A stretch of DNA of 12,134 nt from JBCCFX01 sp039029515 (GTDB taxonomy: Bacteria; Planctomycetota; Phycisphaerae; Phycisphaerales; SM1A02): NCBI GenBank assembly GCA_039029515.1, contig JBCCFX010000126.1:1-12134 (forward strand). Reading direction: 5' to 3'. Every line of letters begins with the position of its first letter. Positions within the stretch are counted from its first letter, which is position 1. The notes under the pieces were generated by a model. The model searched no databases. It saw only the letters and a program-made list of their open reading frames with translations, and had not been told where the DNA came from. Of the stretch, positions 6,127 to 12,134 are shown piece after piece. Both the position numbers and the translations under genes were made by a program.

Positions 6127-7245
6127 ATGTATCCACGCTCAATCACAACACGCCAGATCGATGCCCGACGCCTTGGTCACGCCCGTGGCCGTGGCGCATC
6201 GATCAACCCGCCCAATCGCTTTGAGACCCTTCGCCTGGATGTCCTCGATGAGCACCGTGAACACATCAAACACGACATCGACGCCGGCGTCCAGGTCCTC
6301 ACCGAAGTCGAAGCCGAGACCTCACGGACCATCATCAACCGCGTTGACAGCCCGGATATGCCGTTCAACTGGACGATCAACCCGTACCGCGGCTGCGAAC
6401 ATGGCTGCGCGTATTGCTACGCCAGACCATCGCATGAACACCTTGGGTTCTCCTGTGGACTCGACTTCGAAACCCGCATCGTCGCCCGTCGCGATGCCCC
6501 CGACCTTCTTCGTCACGAACTCGCCCGGCCTCGCTGGACCGGCGAGCCCATCGTTCTCTCTGGCGTCACCGACGCCTACCAGCCGCTCGAACGCCGCCTT
6601 CGCATCACGCGAAGCTGCCTCGAGATCATGGCCGCCTGCGGACAGCCCGTGTCCATCGTCACCAAGAACCACCTCGTCACCCGCGATGTCGAGCTGCTTC
6701 GCCTGTTGGCTGAACGTCAGGCCGCCAGAGTTATGTTAAGTATCACCACCCTTGATACCGATCTTGCGCGGCGACTGGAACCCAGAGCCAGTGCCCCGGC
6801 AGACCGCCTTCGGGCCGTCGAAACCCTCTCGCAGGCCGGCGTGCCCGTCGGCATCATGATGGCACCAATCGTCCCGGGCCTCACTGATCACGAAATCGCT
6901 CCCGTTCTCCGTGCCGCCGCCAATGCCGGGGCGCACACCGCGAACTGGGTCATGCTTCGACTTCCCTACCAGGTCGAATCCGTCTTTACGGCCTGGCTGG
7001 AGCGCTGGTATCCGGATCGACGCTCGCGTGTTCTCAAGCGCCTGCGCGAAACATTCGGCGGCCGCACGTACAGCCCCCGATTCGGACGCCGGCTGATCGG
7101 TGATGGTCCGTGGACGGCACAGATTCGTGAGACATTTGATCTCTTCGCGAATCGGTACGGCCTGACACGTCAACTTGAGCCCCTGTCGTCGGCATCGTTC
7201 CGGCGGCCGGCGCTCGATGGCCAGTTGGATCTCTTCGCCGACTGA
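6127..7245 (+). CDS. PA0069/Rv2578c-family radical SAM protein (SplB-like)
   Basis: This is a cytosolic radical S-adenosylmethionine enzyme of 372 residues, similar to spore photoproduct lyase in its core; the substrate of this family is not known. The N-terminus carries the family hallmark GRGASINPPNRFE (about residues 21-33). The [4Fe-4S] cluster cysteines are in RGCEHGCAYCYARPSHE (C90, C94, C97, a CX3CX2C motif), preceded by NPYRG. LSGVTDAYQPLER and ITKNHLVTRD-type segments and the terminal DGQLDLF are also family features. I chose the ATG at 6127 because homologues begin shortly before the GRG-NP-NRF motif. AGGA lies 11 bases upstream of it. An in-frame ATG at 5983 would add 48 residues with no family counterpart. 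The gene runs convergent with, and overlaps by 76 bp, the glycosyltransferase on the other strand. Confidence 0.9.
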   Translation: MYPRSITTRQIDARRLGHARGRGASINPPNRFETLRLDVLDEHREHIKHDIDAGVQVLTEVEAETSRTIINRVDSPDMPFNWTINPYRGCEHGCAYCYARPSHEHLGFSCGLDFETRIVARRDAPDLLRHELARPRWTGEPIVLSGVTDAYQPLERRLRITRSCLEIMAACGQPVSIVTKNHLVTRDVELLRLLAERQAARVMLSITTLDTDLARRLEPRASAPADRLRAVETLSQAGVPVGIMMAPIVPGLTDHEIAPVLRAAANAGAHTANWVMLRLPYQVESVFTAWLERWYPDRRSRVLKRLRETFGGRTYSPRFGRRLIGDGPWTAQIRETFDLFANRYGLTRQLEPLSSASFRRPALDGQLDLFAD

Positions 7246-8465
7246 TCATCGCAGAACACATCAAGGTGTGCATCCAACGCGCTGACCGCTGCGGTGGGCG
7301 CGGTTGGCGCGAGGTGCGCACATACAGCGCGCTGGAGTTCAGCACGTGTTTCAACATGTGCCTGGGCGCGACCGTGCGCGCGCTCCTGCTCGCGTGCACT
7401 GTTGTCGTTCTCAGCGTTGGAAACGGCATTGGTTGTGCTGCATGAGCTGCACGAGTTGGAATTGGAGTCGGAGTTGGAGTTGGAACCCAGTCCAATGACG
7501 CCGGGGTGAAGGTGCCGCGCGCGCTCGGGAAGGAGTTCCCGGTAACTCAATCGTGTGGGTAGCCATGGCAGGCAACCCAGGCGCAGTGCTTCCACTACCG
7601 CGATGCCGAAGAACTCATGGCGCGCGGTCGAAAGAACCCAATCGCATGCTGCCATCCGTTCCAGATAACGCGATCGGTCCGGCTCAAATCCGAACCAGTC
7701 AATGCGATCAGCGAACTCATGCTCAAACGCCTGCAATGCACGTGGCACCGAACGAAACGATTCGCCAAGTATCGTCCATCGAAGATTCCAGCGTTCGCTG
7801 TACCGTCGAGCAAGCCGCAACAATGTCTCCGGCCCTTTGTCATGTTCCCATCGATGTGGCCAGACCACCCGGCAGACATCGCCCACATCGGAATGCGCTC
7901 GTGTCACACCATCCGTATCAACCGGCAACCACCAGACATGACTCTTGTCGCGCACGCAAGCATCAACATCGACCGCACCCCGTTCAGGCGCATGACGAAG
8001 TACATCGGTGATGTGCGCCAGAAAGGAATCCCGATTCCACGCACTGTTCCACAGCACTTGATCGACCGCAAGAACACTCGTCAGATTCGTCAACGCAAAA
8101 TGCGCATCGCGCTGCGCTTCGTGCGAATGCCGATGCTGATACGGGTACGCCGCCTGATTCTCGTGCATCAGCATGACCATCGGAAGTCGCGCAACATCGG
8201 CCGGCAACAACGCTCGGAGGTCGGCCGCACTCATCAGCGATGTCACCAGGACCGCATCCACATCACCAATATCTGCACGCCGGCGCTCAACCTCGGCTGC
8301 CATGTCGATCGCCGCAGTTCGCATCCGCCATTTCCACGCCCGCCCAGGCCGAGTCAGCCAGGTCCAGCGATGACGCGAATGCCGCTCGATCAATCTCCGA
8401 ACGGCCCGATGCGACCCCGTATCGAACGGCTCGAAGGCCAGAATGTGACGAGCTGAAGGTGACAT
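7170..8465 (-). CDS. tRNA-queuosine alpha-mannosyltransferase homologue (DUF3524, GTDC1/QTMAN type)
   Basis: This GT4-like glycosyltransferase resembles animal GTDC1/QTMAN, which adds mannose to queuosine at the wobble base of tRNA-Asp; the same acceptor in this organism is inferred. The DUF3524 N-terminal domain has ILAFEPFDTGSHR (8-20), a WKWRMR signature (44-49), MHENQ-YP (100-108) and LWNSAWNRDSFL (138-149). The C-terminal GT-B domain has VWPHRWEHDKGPE (201-213), ILGE (232-235), STARHEFFGIAVVEA (279-293) and RLSYRELLP (305-313). After about residue 325 the family normally ends within a short helical tail. Here a Ser/Asn/Cys-rich tract (326-346) and an Ala/Arg/Glu/His-rich stretch follow. 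The last 25 or so residues are read antisense to the radical SAM gene, as if an earlier stop had been lost. The ribosome site before the ATG is weak. Confidence 0.85.
   Translation of the reverse strand: MSPSARHILAFEPFDTGSHRAVRRLIERHSRHRWTWLTRPGRAWKWRMRTAAIDMAAEVERRRADIGDVDAVLVTSLMSAADLRALLPADVARLPMVMLMHENQAAYPYQHRHSHEAQRDAHFALTNLTSVLAVDQVLWNSAWNRDSFLAHITDVLRHAPERGAVDVDACVRDKSHVWWLPVDTDGVTRAHSDVGDVCRVVWPHRWEHDKGPETLLRLARRYSERWNLRWTILGESFRSVPRALQAFEHEFADRIDWFGFEPDRSRYLERMAACDWVLSTARHEFFGIAVVEALRLGCLPWLPTRLSYRELLPERARHLHPGVIGLGSNSNSDSNSNSCSSCSTTNAVSNAENDNSAREQERAHGRAQAHVETRAELQRAVCAHLAPTAPTAAVSALDAHLDVFCDDQSAKRSNWPSSAGRRNDADDRGSS
7455..7484. repeat. Hexanucleotide tandem repeat inside the glycosyltransferase gene
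   Basis: Five consecutive hexamers of consensus GTTGGA (two with one change each) on the + strand. Read on the coding (-) strand they give alternating Ser-Asn, one Asn replaced by Asp. Change in unit number would lengthen or shorten the protein by two residues without breaking the frame. Confidence 0.85.
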
Positions 8466-8475
8466 AGCGAAGCCA

Positions 8476-8490
8476 GCATCTCAGGGATGC
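8476..8490. promoter_or_regulatory. Candidate operator: perfect dyad between divergent genes
   Basis: GCATC, five bases, GATGC: a perfect 5-5-5 inverted repeat in the 49-bp gap between the glycosyltransferase and the Fur-family regulator. Its place suits a regulator binding site that covers both promoters. It does not resemble the classical AT-rich Fur box, and a dyad this short can occur by chance. Confidence 0.25.
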
Positions 8491-8514
8491 CGTGGGAAAG
8501 CTACACTGATCACC

Positions 8515-9027
8515 ATGGACCTGCCGCCAGTACCCGACAACTCGAAGTCCTCTGCCGGACAAGGCCTCGAAATCATGGAGCCGCTCTGCGCGGTCTTCCG
8601 GCAGTACCTCCGCAAGCAGAACCTCAAGTACACACCTGAACGCGCTGACATCCTCGATGCCATCATCGAACGGGATGCCGTCTTCGAGGTCGATGAACTT
8701 CTGATGGCAATGCGTGAAGCAGGCCACCGCGTGTCCAAGGCCACGGCATATCGCACGATCAAGCTTCTTCAGGACGCCGGCATCATCACGCAGGCGCTCT
8801 TCGATGACCGTCAGTCGCACTACCAACTCGTCTACGGCCGACAGGCACGCGACTACATCGTGTGCGTGCGATCCGGCAAGTACATCGAGTTCGTGAATGA
8901 AGAGCTTGCGACGCTCCGGGATCGCATCTGCGCCGAGTACGGCTGGGATCCGGTCGCCCACCGATTTCAGATTTACGCGATCAGCCCGGAAGGGCGAGCG
9001 ATGCCGGACCTCGACGCTCAGAACTGA
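8515..9027 (+). CDS. Fur-family transcriptional regulator with degenerate metal sites
   Basis: A 170-residue protein of the Fur/Zur/PerR family, normally a metal-dependent DNA-binding repressor. The winged-helix domain spans about 24-95: KYTPERADILDAI (38-50), then the recognition region SKATAYRTIKLLQDAGII (74-91). A dimerisation domain follows (100-155). Several usual metal ligands are missing. The H-x-D/H-H motif reads RDY (112-114), the first CxxC is reduced to C117 with Ser at 120, the second CxxC is absent, and no His lies in the ERDAVFEVDELL segment. H102, E125 and H149 are kept. The ATG at 8515 is taken as start; ATG at 8575 (residue 21), still ahead of the winged helix, is possible, and neither has a strong ribosome site. 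It is divergent from the glycosyltransferase and overlaps the tsaE-yacG end by 10 bp. Confidence 0.88.
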   Translation: MDLPPVPDNSKSSAGQGLEIMEPLCAVFRQYLRKQNLKYTPERADILDAIIERDAVFEVDELLMAMREAGHRVSKATAYRTIKLLQDAGIITQALFDDRQSHYQLVYGRQARDYIVCVRSGKYIEFVNEELATLRDRICAEYGWDPVAHRFQIYAISPEGRAMPDLDAQN

Positions 9028-9662
9028 CCATCGAGATCGTCGGCTTGCAACGGCCGACTAATCATGTGCTTGCCGCCGAACCACTTGTTCAGATCCACCA
9101 TCTTGCATCGCGATGAACAAAATGGCGCGGTCTCCGCGTCACGCGACACAGACGTGCCGCATTCCGGGCAAGTCAGCCTGGTCGTGACCGCCCCACCATC
9201 AGACGCTGAATCCGCACCGCCCGATGACATCACGAGGCGTCGCGTTGATGCGTCGACATGCTCAAATTCAATTCGCATGGTCGGCGTCGGCATCGAGTCA
9301 CCGAGCCGATCAGGCCATTCGATCAACAGGATGACATCGTTGCGCGACCAGACTTCCTCGCCACCCAACGACACGAGATCGTCATCGGCGTGCATCCGAT
9401 AGGCATCGATATGGACGATCGTCGGTCCGCCAGCAACGGGATACTCGTGACAGATCACATACGTCGGGCTGCTGATCTCGGTGCCATCCACGCCACGCGA
9501 TTCCGCAAACGCTCGAACAAACGTCGTCTTGCCCGACCCGAGCGGCCCTTCCAGCGCGATGATGTCGCCGGCTCGCGCCGACTGCGCGAGTTCACGTGCA
9601 AGCGCGATCGTTTCGTCGACCGAACCGCAAATGTGTTCACGTTGACTCGATGTCGAGGTCAT
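9018..9662 (-). CDS. tsaE: TsaE-YacG fusion: tRNA t6A biosynthesis ATPase with a YacG zinc-finger domain
   Basis: This 214-residue cytosolic protein joins two families. Residues about 11-145 are TsaE, the ATPase that drives turnover of the TsaB-TsaD complex making N6-threonylcarbamoyladenosine on ANN-reading tRNAs. Visible motifs are a Walker A GPLGSGKT (39-46), SPTYVI (65-70), HIDAYR (84-89) and IEWPDRL (114-120). After a Gly/Ser/Asp linker (146-162), residues 163-214 form a YacG-like zinc finger: CPECG (C165, C168), PFCSSRC (C182, C186), then MVDLNKW, as in the short gyrase-inhibitor protein of E. coli. YacG is normally a separate protein of about 65 residues. I chose the ATG at 9660-9662 because it overlaps the thiL stop as ATGA, a sign of translational coupling; an upstream TTG at 9680 would add six residues. 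The stop overlaps fur by 10 bp. Confidence 0.92.
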   Translation of the reverse strand: MTSTSSQREHICGSVDETIALARELAQSARAGDIIALEGPLGSGKTTFVRAFAESRGVDGTEISSPTYVICHEYPVAGGPTIVHIDAYRMHADDDLVSLGGEEVWSRNDVILLIEWPDRLGDSMPTPTMRIEFEHVDASTRRLVMSSGGADSASDGGAVTTRLTCPECGTSVSRDAETAPFCSSRCKMVDLNKWFGGKHMISRPLQADDLDGQF

Positions 9663-10576
9663 GTTGCTCGATGTTCCCAACCATGTTCGTCGATGCGCTG
9701 CATCACGCCGTTCACGCTCATCATAGCTCCGGGCTCCTCTTCAGGCGTGGTGGCCCGAGCGGTCCCGATGCGCGTGATCGGTGTTCCGTCAGCCGCAACG
9801 ATCGGTACTTCGCCCGCAGCGGTGAAGAGCAGTTCGTAGTCTTCCCCATCGGCAATCGCCTGCTCAACCGCTCGGCCCGCGCGACAGGGAATCGCTGATG
9901 CCTCAACTTCGATGATCACGCCGCTGTCCTGTGCGAGATGCCCGCAGTCTCGGCCGAGACCATCGCTGATGTCAATCATCGCGTGCAATCGTTCGCCGAC
10001 GATCCTCGCGAGCCAGAGACCGACGTCGATTCGCGGCTCAAACGTCAAGTGATAACCGCCGCCATCATCGTCCAGTGAACCGCCAATCGCACCAGTGACA
10101 TACAAACCATCTCCTGCCTGTGCGCCACGGCGCGTGACCGGACCGATCGGACCTGGCATCGCGATCACCGTCACACTGCACGTCAACGGCCCGTCGCCCA
10201 CATGGTGCGCGAGATCACCCCCGACAAGCGGCGCACCGTACGTCGCCGCCGTCTCGCGCATCGCATCCGCGAGCGCGCAGGCCTGCGCATCGCTGAACGA
10301 TTGCGGCAAGGTCGCTGCGGCAAGCGTAACCACCGGCCTCGCGGCCATCGCGGCGATATCGCTCAGGCTTCGCGTGATCGCCTTGCGCCCGACGAGTTTA
10401 AGCGGCGTCCGCGCCAGATCAACGTGTCGACCATCAACAAGTTGATCGACCGCAACCAGCATCTGCTTCGCGGAGAACGCCACGACCGCCATGTCATCGC
10501 CTGGCGGGACGATCACGTTCGGGCCGAGATCCCCACTCGCTGCGTAGATATGATGCAAGACGTCGAATTCACCCAT
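9659..10576 (-). CDS. thiL: Thiamine-monophosphate kinase ThiL
   Basis: ThiL phosphorylates thiamine monophosphate with ATP to thiamine diphosphate, the last step of cofactor synthesis in the cytosol. The 305-residue length fits the family. It begins MGEFDVLHHI and shows PPGDDMAVV (25-33, Mg-ATP site), DQLVDGRH, GRKAITRSLSDIAAMAARP, GGDL, RRGAQAGDGLYVTGAIGGS, AMIDISDGLGRDCGHLAQDSG and GEDYELLFTA, all in the usual order. The start is the ATG at 10574-10576, where family members begin; a TTG at 10585 would add three residues. No good Shine-Dalgarno is visible. It is the first gene of a two-gene unit: its TGA overlaps the tsaE-yacG ATG by 4 bp. The esterase gene diverges only 32 bp away, so the thiL promoter must lie in or near the 5' end of that gene. 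Confidence 0.95.
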   Translation of the reverse strand: MGEFDVLHHIYAASGDLGPNVIVPPGDDMAVVAFSAKQMLVAVDQLVDGRHVDLARTPLKLVGRKAITRSLSDIAAMAARPVVTLAAATLPQSFSDAQACALADAMRETAATYGAPLVGGDLAHHVGDGPLTCSVTVIAMPGPIGPVTRRGAQAGDGLYVTGAIGGSLDDDGGGYHLTFEPRIDVGLWLARIVGERLHAMIDISDGLGRDCGHLAQDSGVIIEVEASAIPCRAGRAVEQAIADGEDYELLFTAAGEVPIVAADGTPITRIGTARATTPEEEPGAMMSVNGVMQRIDEHGWEHRAT

Positions 10577-10585
10577 GCACGACAA

Positions 10586-10593
10586 GTCTAGAC
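10586..10593. promoter_or_regulatory. Perfect 8-bp palindrome in the thiL/esterase gap
   Basis: GTCTAGAC sits in the middle of the 32-bp divergent gap, directly beside the ribosome site of the esterase. It could be half of a shared operator. Only its position and symmetry support this. Confidence 0.2.
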
Positions 10594-10600
10594 GGAGAAG
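10594..10600 (+). promoter_or_regulatory. Ribosome binding site of the esterase gene
   Basis: GGAGAAG, eight bases before the GTG at 10609. It is the main reason for choosing this GTG as the start. Confidence 0.65.
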
Positions 10601-10608
10601 TCTTTACT

Positions 10609-11631
10609 GTGCTCGTCTCAACTCCTGAAGACTACGGACTGAACGCGGAATCCACGCTCGATCACCGCGCGGACACTGATCGTCCGGAGGGTTTCGAGAC
10701 ATTCTGGGCCGACTTCAGGGAAGATTGCCTCGCGACCGGCCAGCATTGGGTCGGTTCGACCGATGAAACGCGAAACCAGATCTGGATTCCGTCGCTGCGT
10801 TCGATCCGCGTCTGCGGCGATCTCTGGATGCCGAATGAACGCCCGACCGCTGCGGTCATCACGTTGCATGGGTATGTCGCCGAAGACAACTTCGACGCGG
10901 AGCCTGATCCGTGGTTCGCGTCCGGCATCGCTTCGCTCCGCATCCGCGTTCGCGGCTATCCGCCGAGCACGCGCGACATCGATGACCTTCGGACCAACTG
11001 GATCCGCAACGGACTCGACACGCCTGAAAGCTGGATCGTCCGCGGCGCGGTCGGTGACGTGGTGCAGGCGGTGCGAACCCTCCGCATGGCGCTTGGCCCG
11101 GACATCCCGATCATGCTTCGAGGCGACTCGTTCGGTGGCGGCCTTGCGGTCCTCGCATCGGCGCAGCTGCAGGAGATGCATGTACCGATCGACCACCTGA
11201 TCATCGGCTTTCCGACGTTCGGCGACTGGCGATGGCGACGCGATCGCTACTGCAACGGATCCGGCGGTGAGGTGAACGCATTCCTTGAATCGATGCGATC
11301 CGAGGCCGATGCGCTCCTGGAGCGACTTCGGCTCTTCGACGCCACCTTGCATGCACCGGATGTGACCACCCCGACGCTGGCCCTGCTTGCCCTCCGAGAC
11401 GACACGGTGCCTGCCCCCACGGCTGCGGCGATCGTGAATGCGTTAGGCAGCAGTGAGCTTCGGCGGTTTCTCGTGCGGTATGGGCACTACGACGGCGGCA
11501 TTGCCGATGGACGCCGCCATATCAAATTCGCTAGGGCGGTGAACGCGTGTGTGACGGGCGGCCTGGAGGAGGTTCTGCCGGCATCTGACCTTGCCAAGCA
11601 CAACCAAAGCGTCCTGCAAGCCTCATGTTGA
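10609..11631 (+). CDS. AXE1/CE7-type carbohydrate or small-ester deacetylase (alpha/beta hydrolase)
   Basis: A 340-residue alpha/beta hydrolase most like the acetyl xylan esterase / cephalosporin C deacetylase family. It has the family's N-terminal GFETFWADF segment (28-36), a VITLHGY oxyanion region (83-89), RVRGYPPST (113-121), the nucleophile elbow GDSFGGG (172-178, Ser174), ALRDDTVPAPT with the acid at Asp264 or Asp265, and the catalytic His in YGHYDGG (His293). The usual elbow is G-x-S-Q-G-G; here Phe replaces Gln. There is no signal peptide, so it would act in the cytosol on acetylated oligosaccharides or other small esters; the substrate is not readable from sequence. The start is GTG, backed by GGAGAAG at 10594-10600. 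It diverges from thiL; downstream is a long apparently gene-free stretch. Confidence 0.85.
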   Translation: MLVSTPEDYGLNAESTLDHRADTDRPEGFETFWADFREDCLATGQHWVGSTDETRNQIWIPSLRSIRVCGDLWMPNERPTAAVITLHGYVAEDNFDAEPDPWFASGIASLRIRVRGYPPSTRDIDDLRTNWIRNGLDTPESWIVRGAVGDVVQAVRTLRMALGPDIPIMLRGDSFGGGLAVLASAQLQEMHVPIDHLIIGFPTFGDWRWRRDRYCNGSGGEVNAFLESMRSEADALLERLRLFDATLHAPDVTTPTLALLALRDDTVPAPTAAAIVNALGSSELRRFLVRYGHYDGGIADGRRHIKFARAVNACVTGGLEEVLPASDLAKHNQSVLQASC

Positions 11632-11971
11632 CAATGACTTACACTTCACACCCGATCAGGAGTCGACCCGATCCGATAAAAAGGGTAAAATTGATTGAAA
11701 GCAAACGCCTTCCCGGGGGCTTATGAACATGTGAACCTGGGCGATCCCGGGAGTCCGGAGCGGGCTTTTTCCGCCATGGGCTGAACCGAACGCGTCTTTT
11801 TGGCGTATTGACAAGTAGCAACTCCACAGTCGCGGGGTCAACACCTTCGGCCCCACGCCTGACCGACTCTTTCTTCTTTCTCCTCCTTCGCCGTTCTGGC
11901 TCCCGCCGGGACGGCGATTTTCGTTTTGCGCACGCGTAGGCCAGAATTGACGAGCCGCCAGATCCGCGTAG

Positions 11972-11993
11972 GCCGGGTTCTGCTGAACCCGGC
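11972..11993. repeat. REP-like hairpin (9-bp perfect stem)
   Basis: GCCGGGTTC, loop TGCT, GAACCCGGC: a perfect 9-bp stem with a tetraloop. It directly adjoins the second CGCGTAGGCC copy (11965-11974). Compact GC-rich palindromes of this kind occur as dispersed intergenic repeats in many planctomycete genomes; dispersal here is an inference. Confidence 0.6.
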
Positions 11994-12102
11994 ACATTCG
12001 AACGTCGTGGATTGCGAGCCGGAAGCGCCAGCGCCCGGCATGGCCCGCGCGGGCGGTTGGGCCTCGAATTCGCAATACGGACAACGATGAAGGGTCGACG
12101 GG

Positions 12103-12117
12103 GGGGGCATCGCCCCC
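12103..12117. repeat. REP-like G-run/C-run hairpin
   Basis: GGGGGC, loop ATC, GCCCCC, within a run of eight G (12100-12107) and followed by GCCCTAC. On the other strand it reads GTAGGGCGGGGGC, which resembles the GTAGGGCGGG-type intergenic repeat seen in many bacteria. It lies at the window edge, so its full extent is unknown. Confidence 0.5.
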
Positions 12118-12134
12118 GCCCTACAGGAGTTGCC

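Larger units (their letters stand above)
11632..12134. other. Apparently non-coding region with palindromic repeats
   Basis: I find no supportable gene here. Reading frames of 90-142 codons are open on the - strand in all three frames at once, Arg/Gly/Ser/Pro-rich and without known motifs, which is typical of non-coding GC-rich DNA. Two T5 runs (about 11765-11769 and 11798-11803) follow GC-rich stretches, and TCCCGGG motifs at 11711 and 11745 could pair; any of these could end esterase transcription, but no classic hairpin plus T-run is clear. A pyrimidine-only tract rich in TTC occupies about 11870-11890. CGCGTAGGCC occurs twice (11933-11942 and 11965-11974). Two hairpins are listed separately. 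Confidence 0.55.

Noticed and set aside
7455..7484. CRISPR-like repeats
   Set aside because: The units are six bases, contiguous and without spacers; it is an in-gene microsatellite.
7617..8456. 279-codon frame on the + strand opposite the glycosyltransferase
   Set aside because: It is a shadow of the DUF3524 gene, with His/Arg/Pro-rich content and no domain.
8287..8961. 224-codon frame on the - strand opposite the Fur-family gene
   Set aside because: It lies antisense to two well-supported genes (Fur and the glycosyltransferase start), spans their divergent gap and has no family features.
10618..11352. 244-codon frame on the - strand opposite the esterase
   Set aside because: It is the antisense frame of a gene with clear catalytic motifs; composition is typical of a GC-rich shadow frame.
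11628..11656. TTGACA hexamer overlapping the esterase stop as a promoter -35 box
   Set aside because: No acceptable -10 hexamer lies 16-18 bases downstream (CCCGAT at the expected place) and no gene follows.
11639..12110. Overlapping reading frames of 118, 142 and 90 codons on the - strand
   Set aside because: Three frames are open at once over the same DNA, composition is Arg/Gly/Ser/Pro-rich, no motif is recognisable, and palindromic repeats run through them.

Overview
The window looks like a chromosomal segment of a moderately GC-rich (roughly 60% by eye) planctomycete-type bacterium, probably of the class Phycisphaerae. This placement is inferred from the mix of families: a DUF6941 protein, a PA0069-type radical SAM protein, a DUF3524/QTMAN glycosyltransferase, an AXE1-type esterase and expanded lineage-specific membrane-anchored paralogues. 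It was not tested by any search. No transposase, integrase, CRISPR array, rRNA or tRNA gene was seen.

Left edge (1-790): the last 63 codons of mraY (peptidoglycan lipid I synthesis, + strand) converge on a small DUF6941 gene on the - strand.

Centre-left (791-5900): a leftward tandem array of uncharacterised, single-pass membrane-anchored proteins. In transcription order it runs B2 (5759-4149), a truncated frameshifted remnant of A (3936-3787), B1 (3680-2043), A1 (1876-791), then DUF6941. B1, B2 and A1 share a C-terminal domain of roughly 100 residues. The array arose by duplication of an approximately 2.06-2.08 kb unit. The non-coding flanks of the two copies are still about 82-87% identical without gaps, while the B proteins they flank have diverged to weak similarity. 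A 26-codon micro-ORF is kept at the same place in both copies. This array is the least explained part of the window.

Centre-right (5883-9027): a divergent intergenic region, a PA0069-family radical SAM gene (+), a convergent and 76-bp-overlapping tRNA-queuosine mannosyltransferase homologue (-) with a hexanucleotide-repeat insertion, then a divergent Fur-family regulator (+) that lacks several canonical metal ligands.

Right (9018-11631): a fused TsaE-YacG gene coupled to thiL by a 4-bp ATGA overlap (-), and 32 bp away a divergent AXE1/CE7-type esterase (+). The last 500 bp (11632-12134) appear non-coding and carry palindromic, REP-like hairpins.
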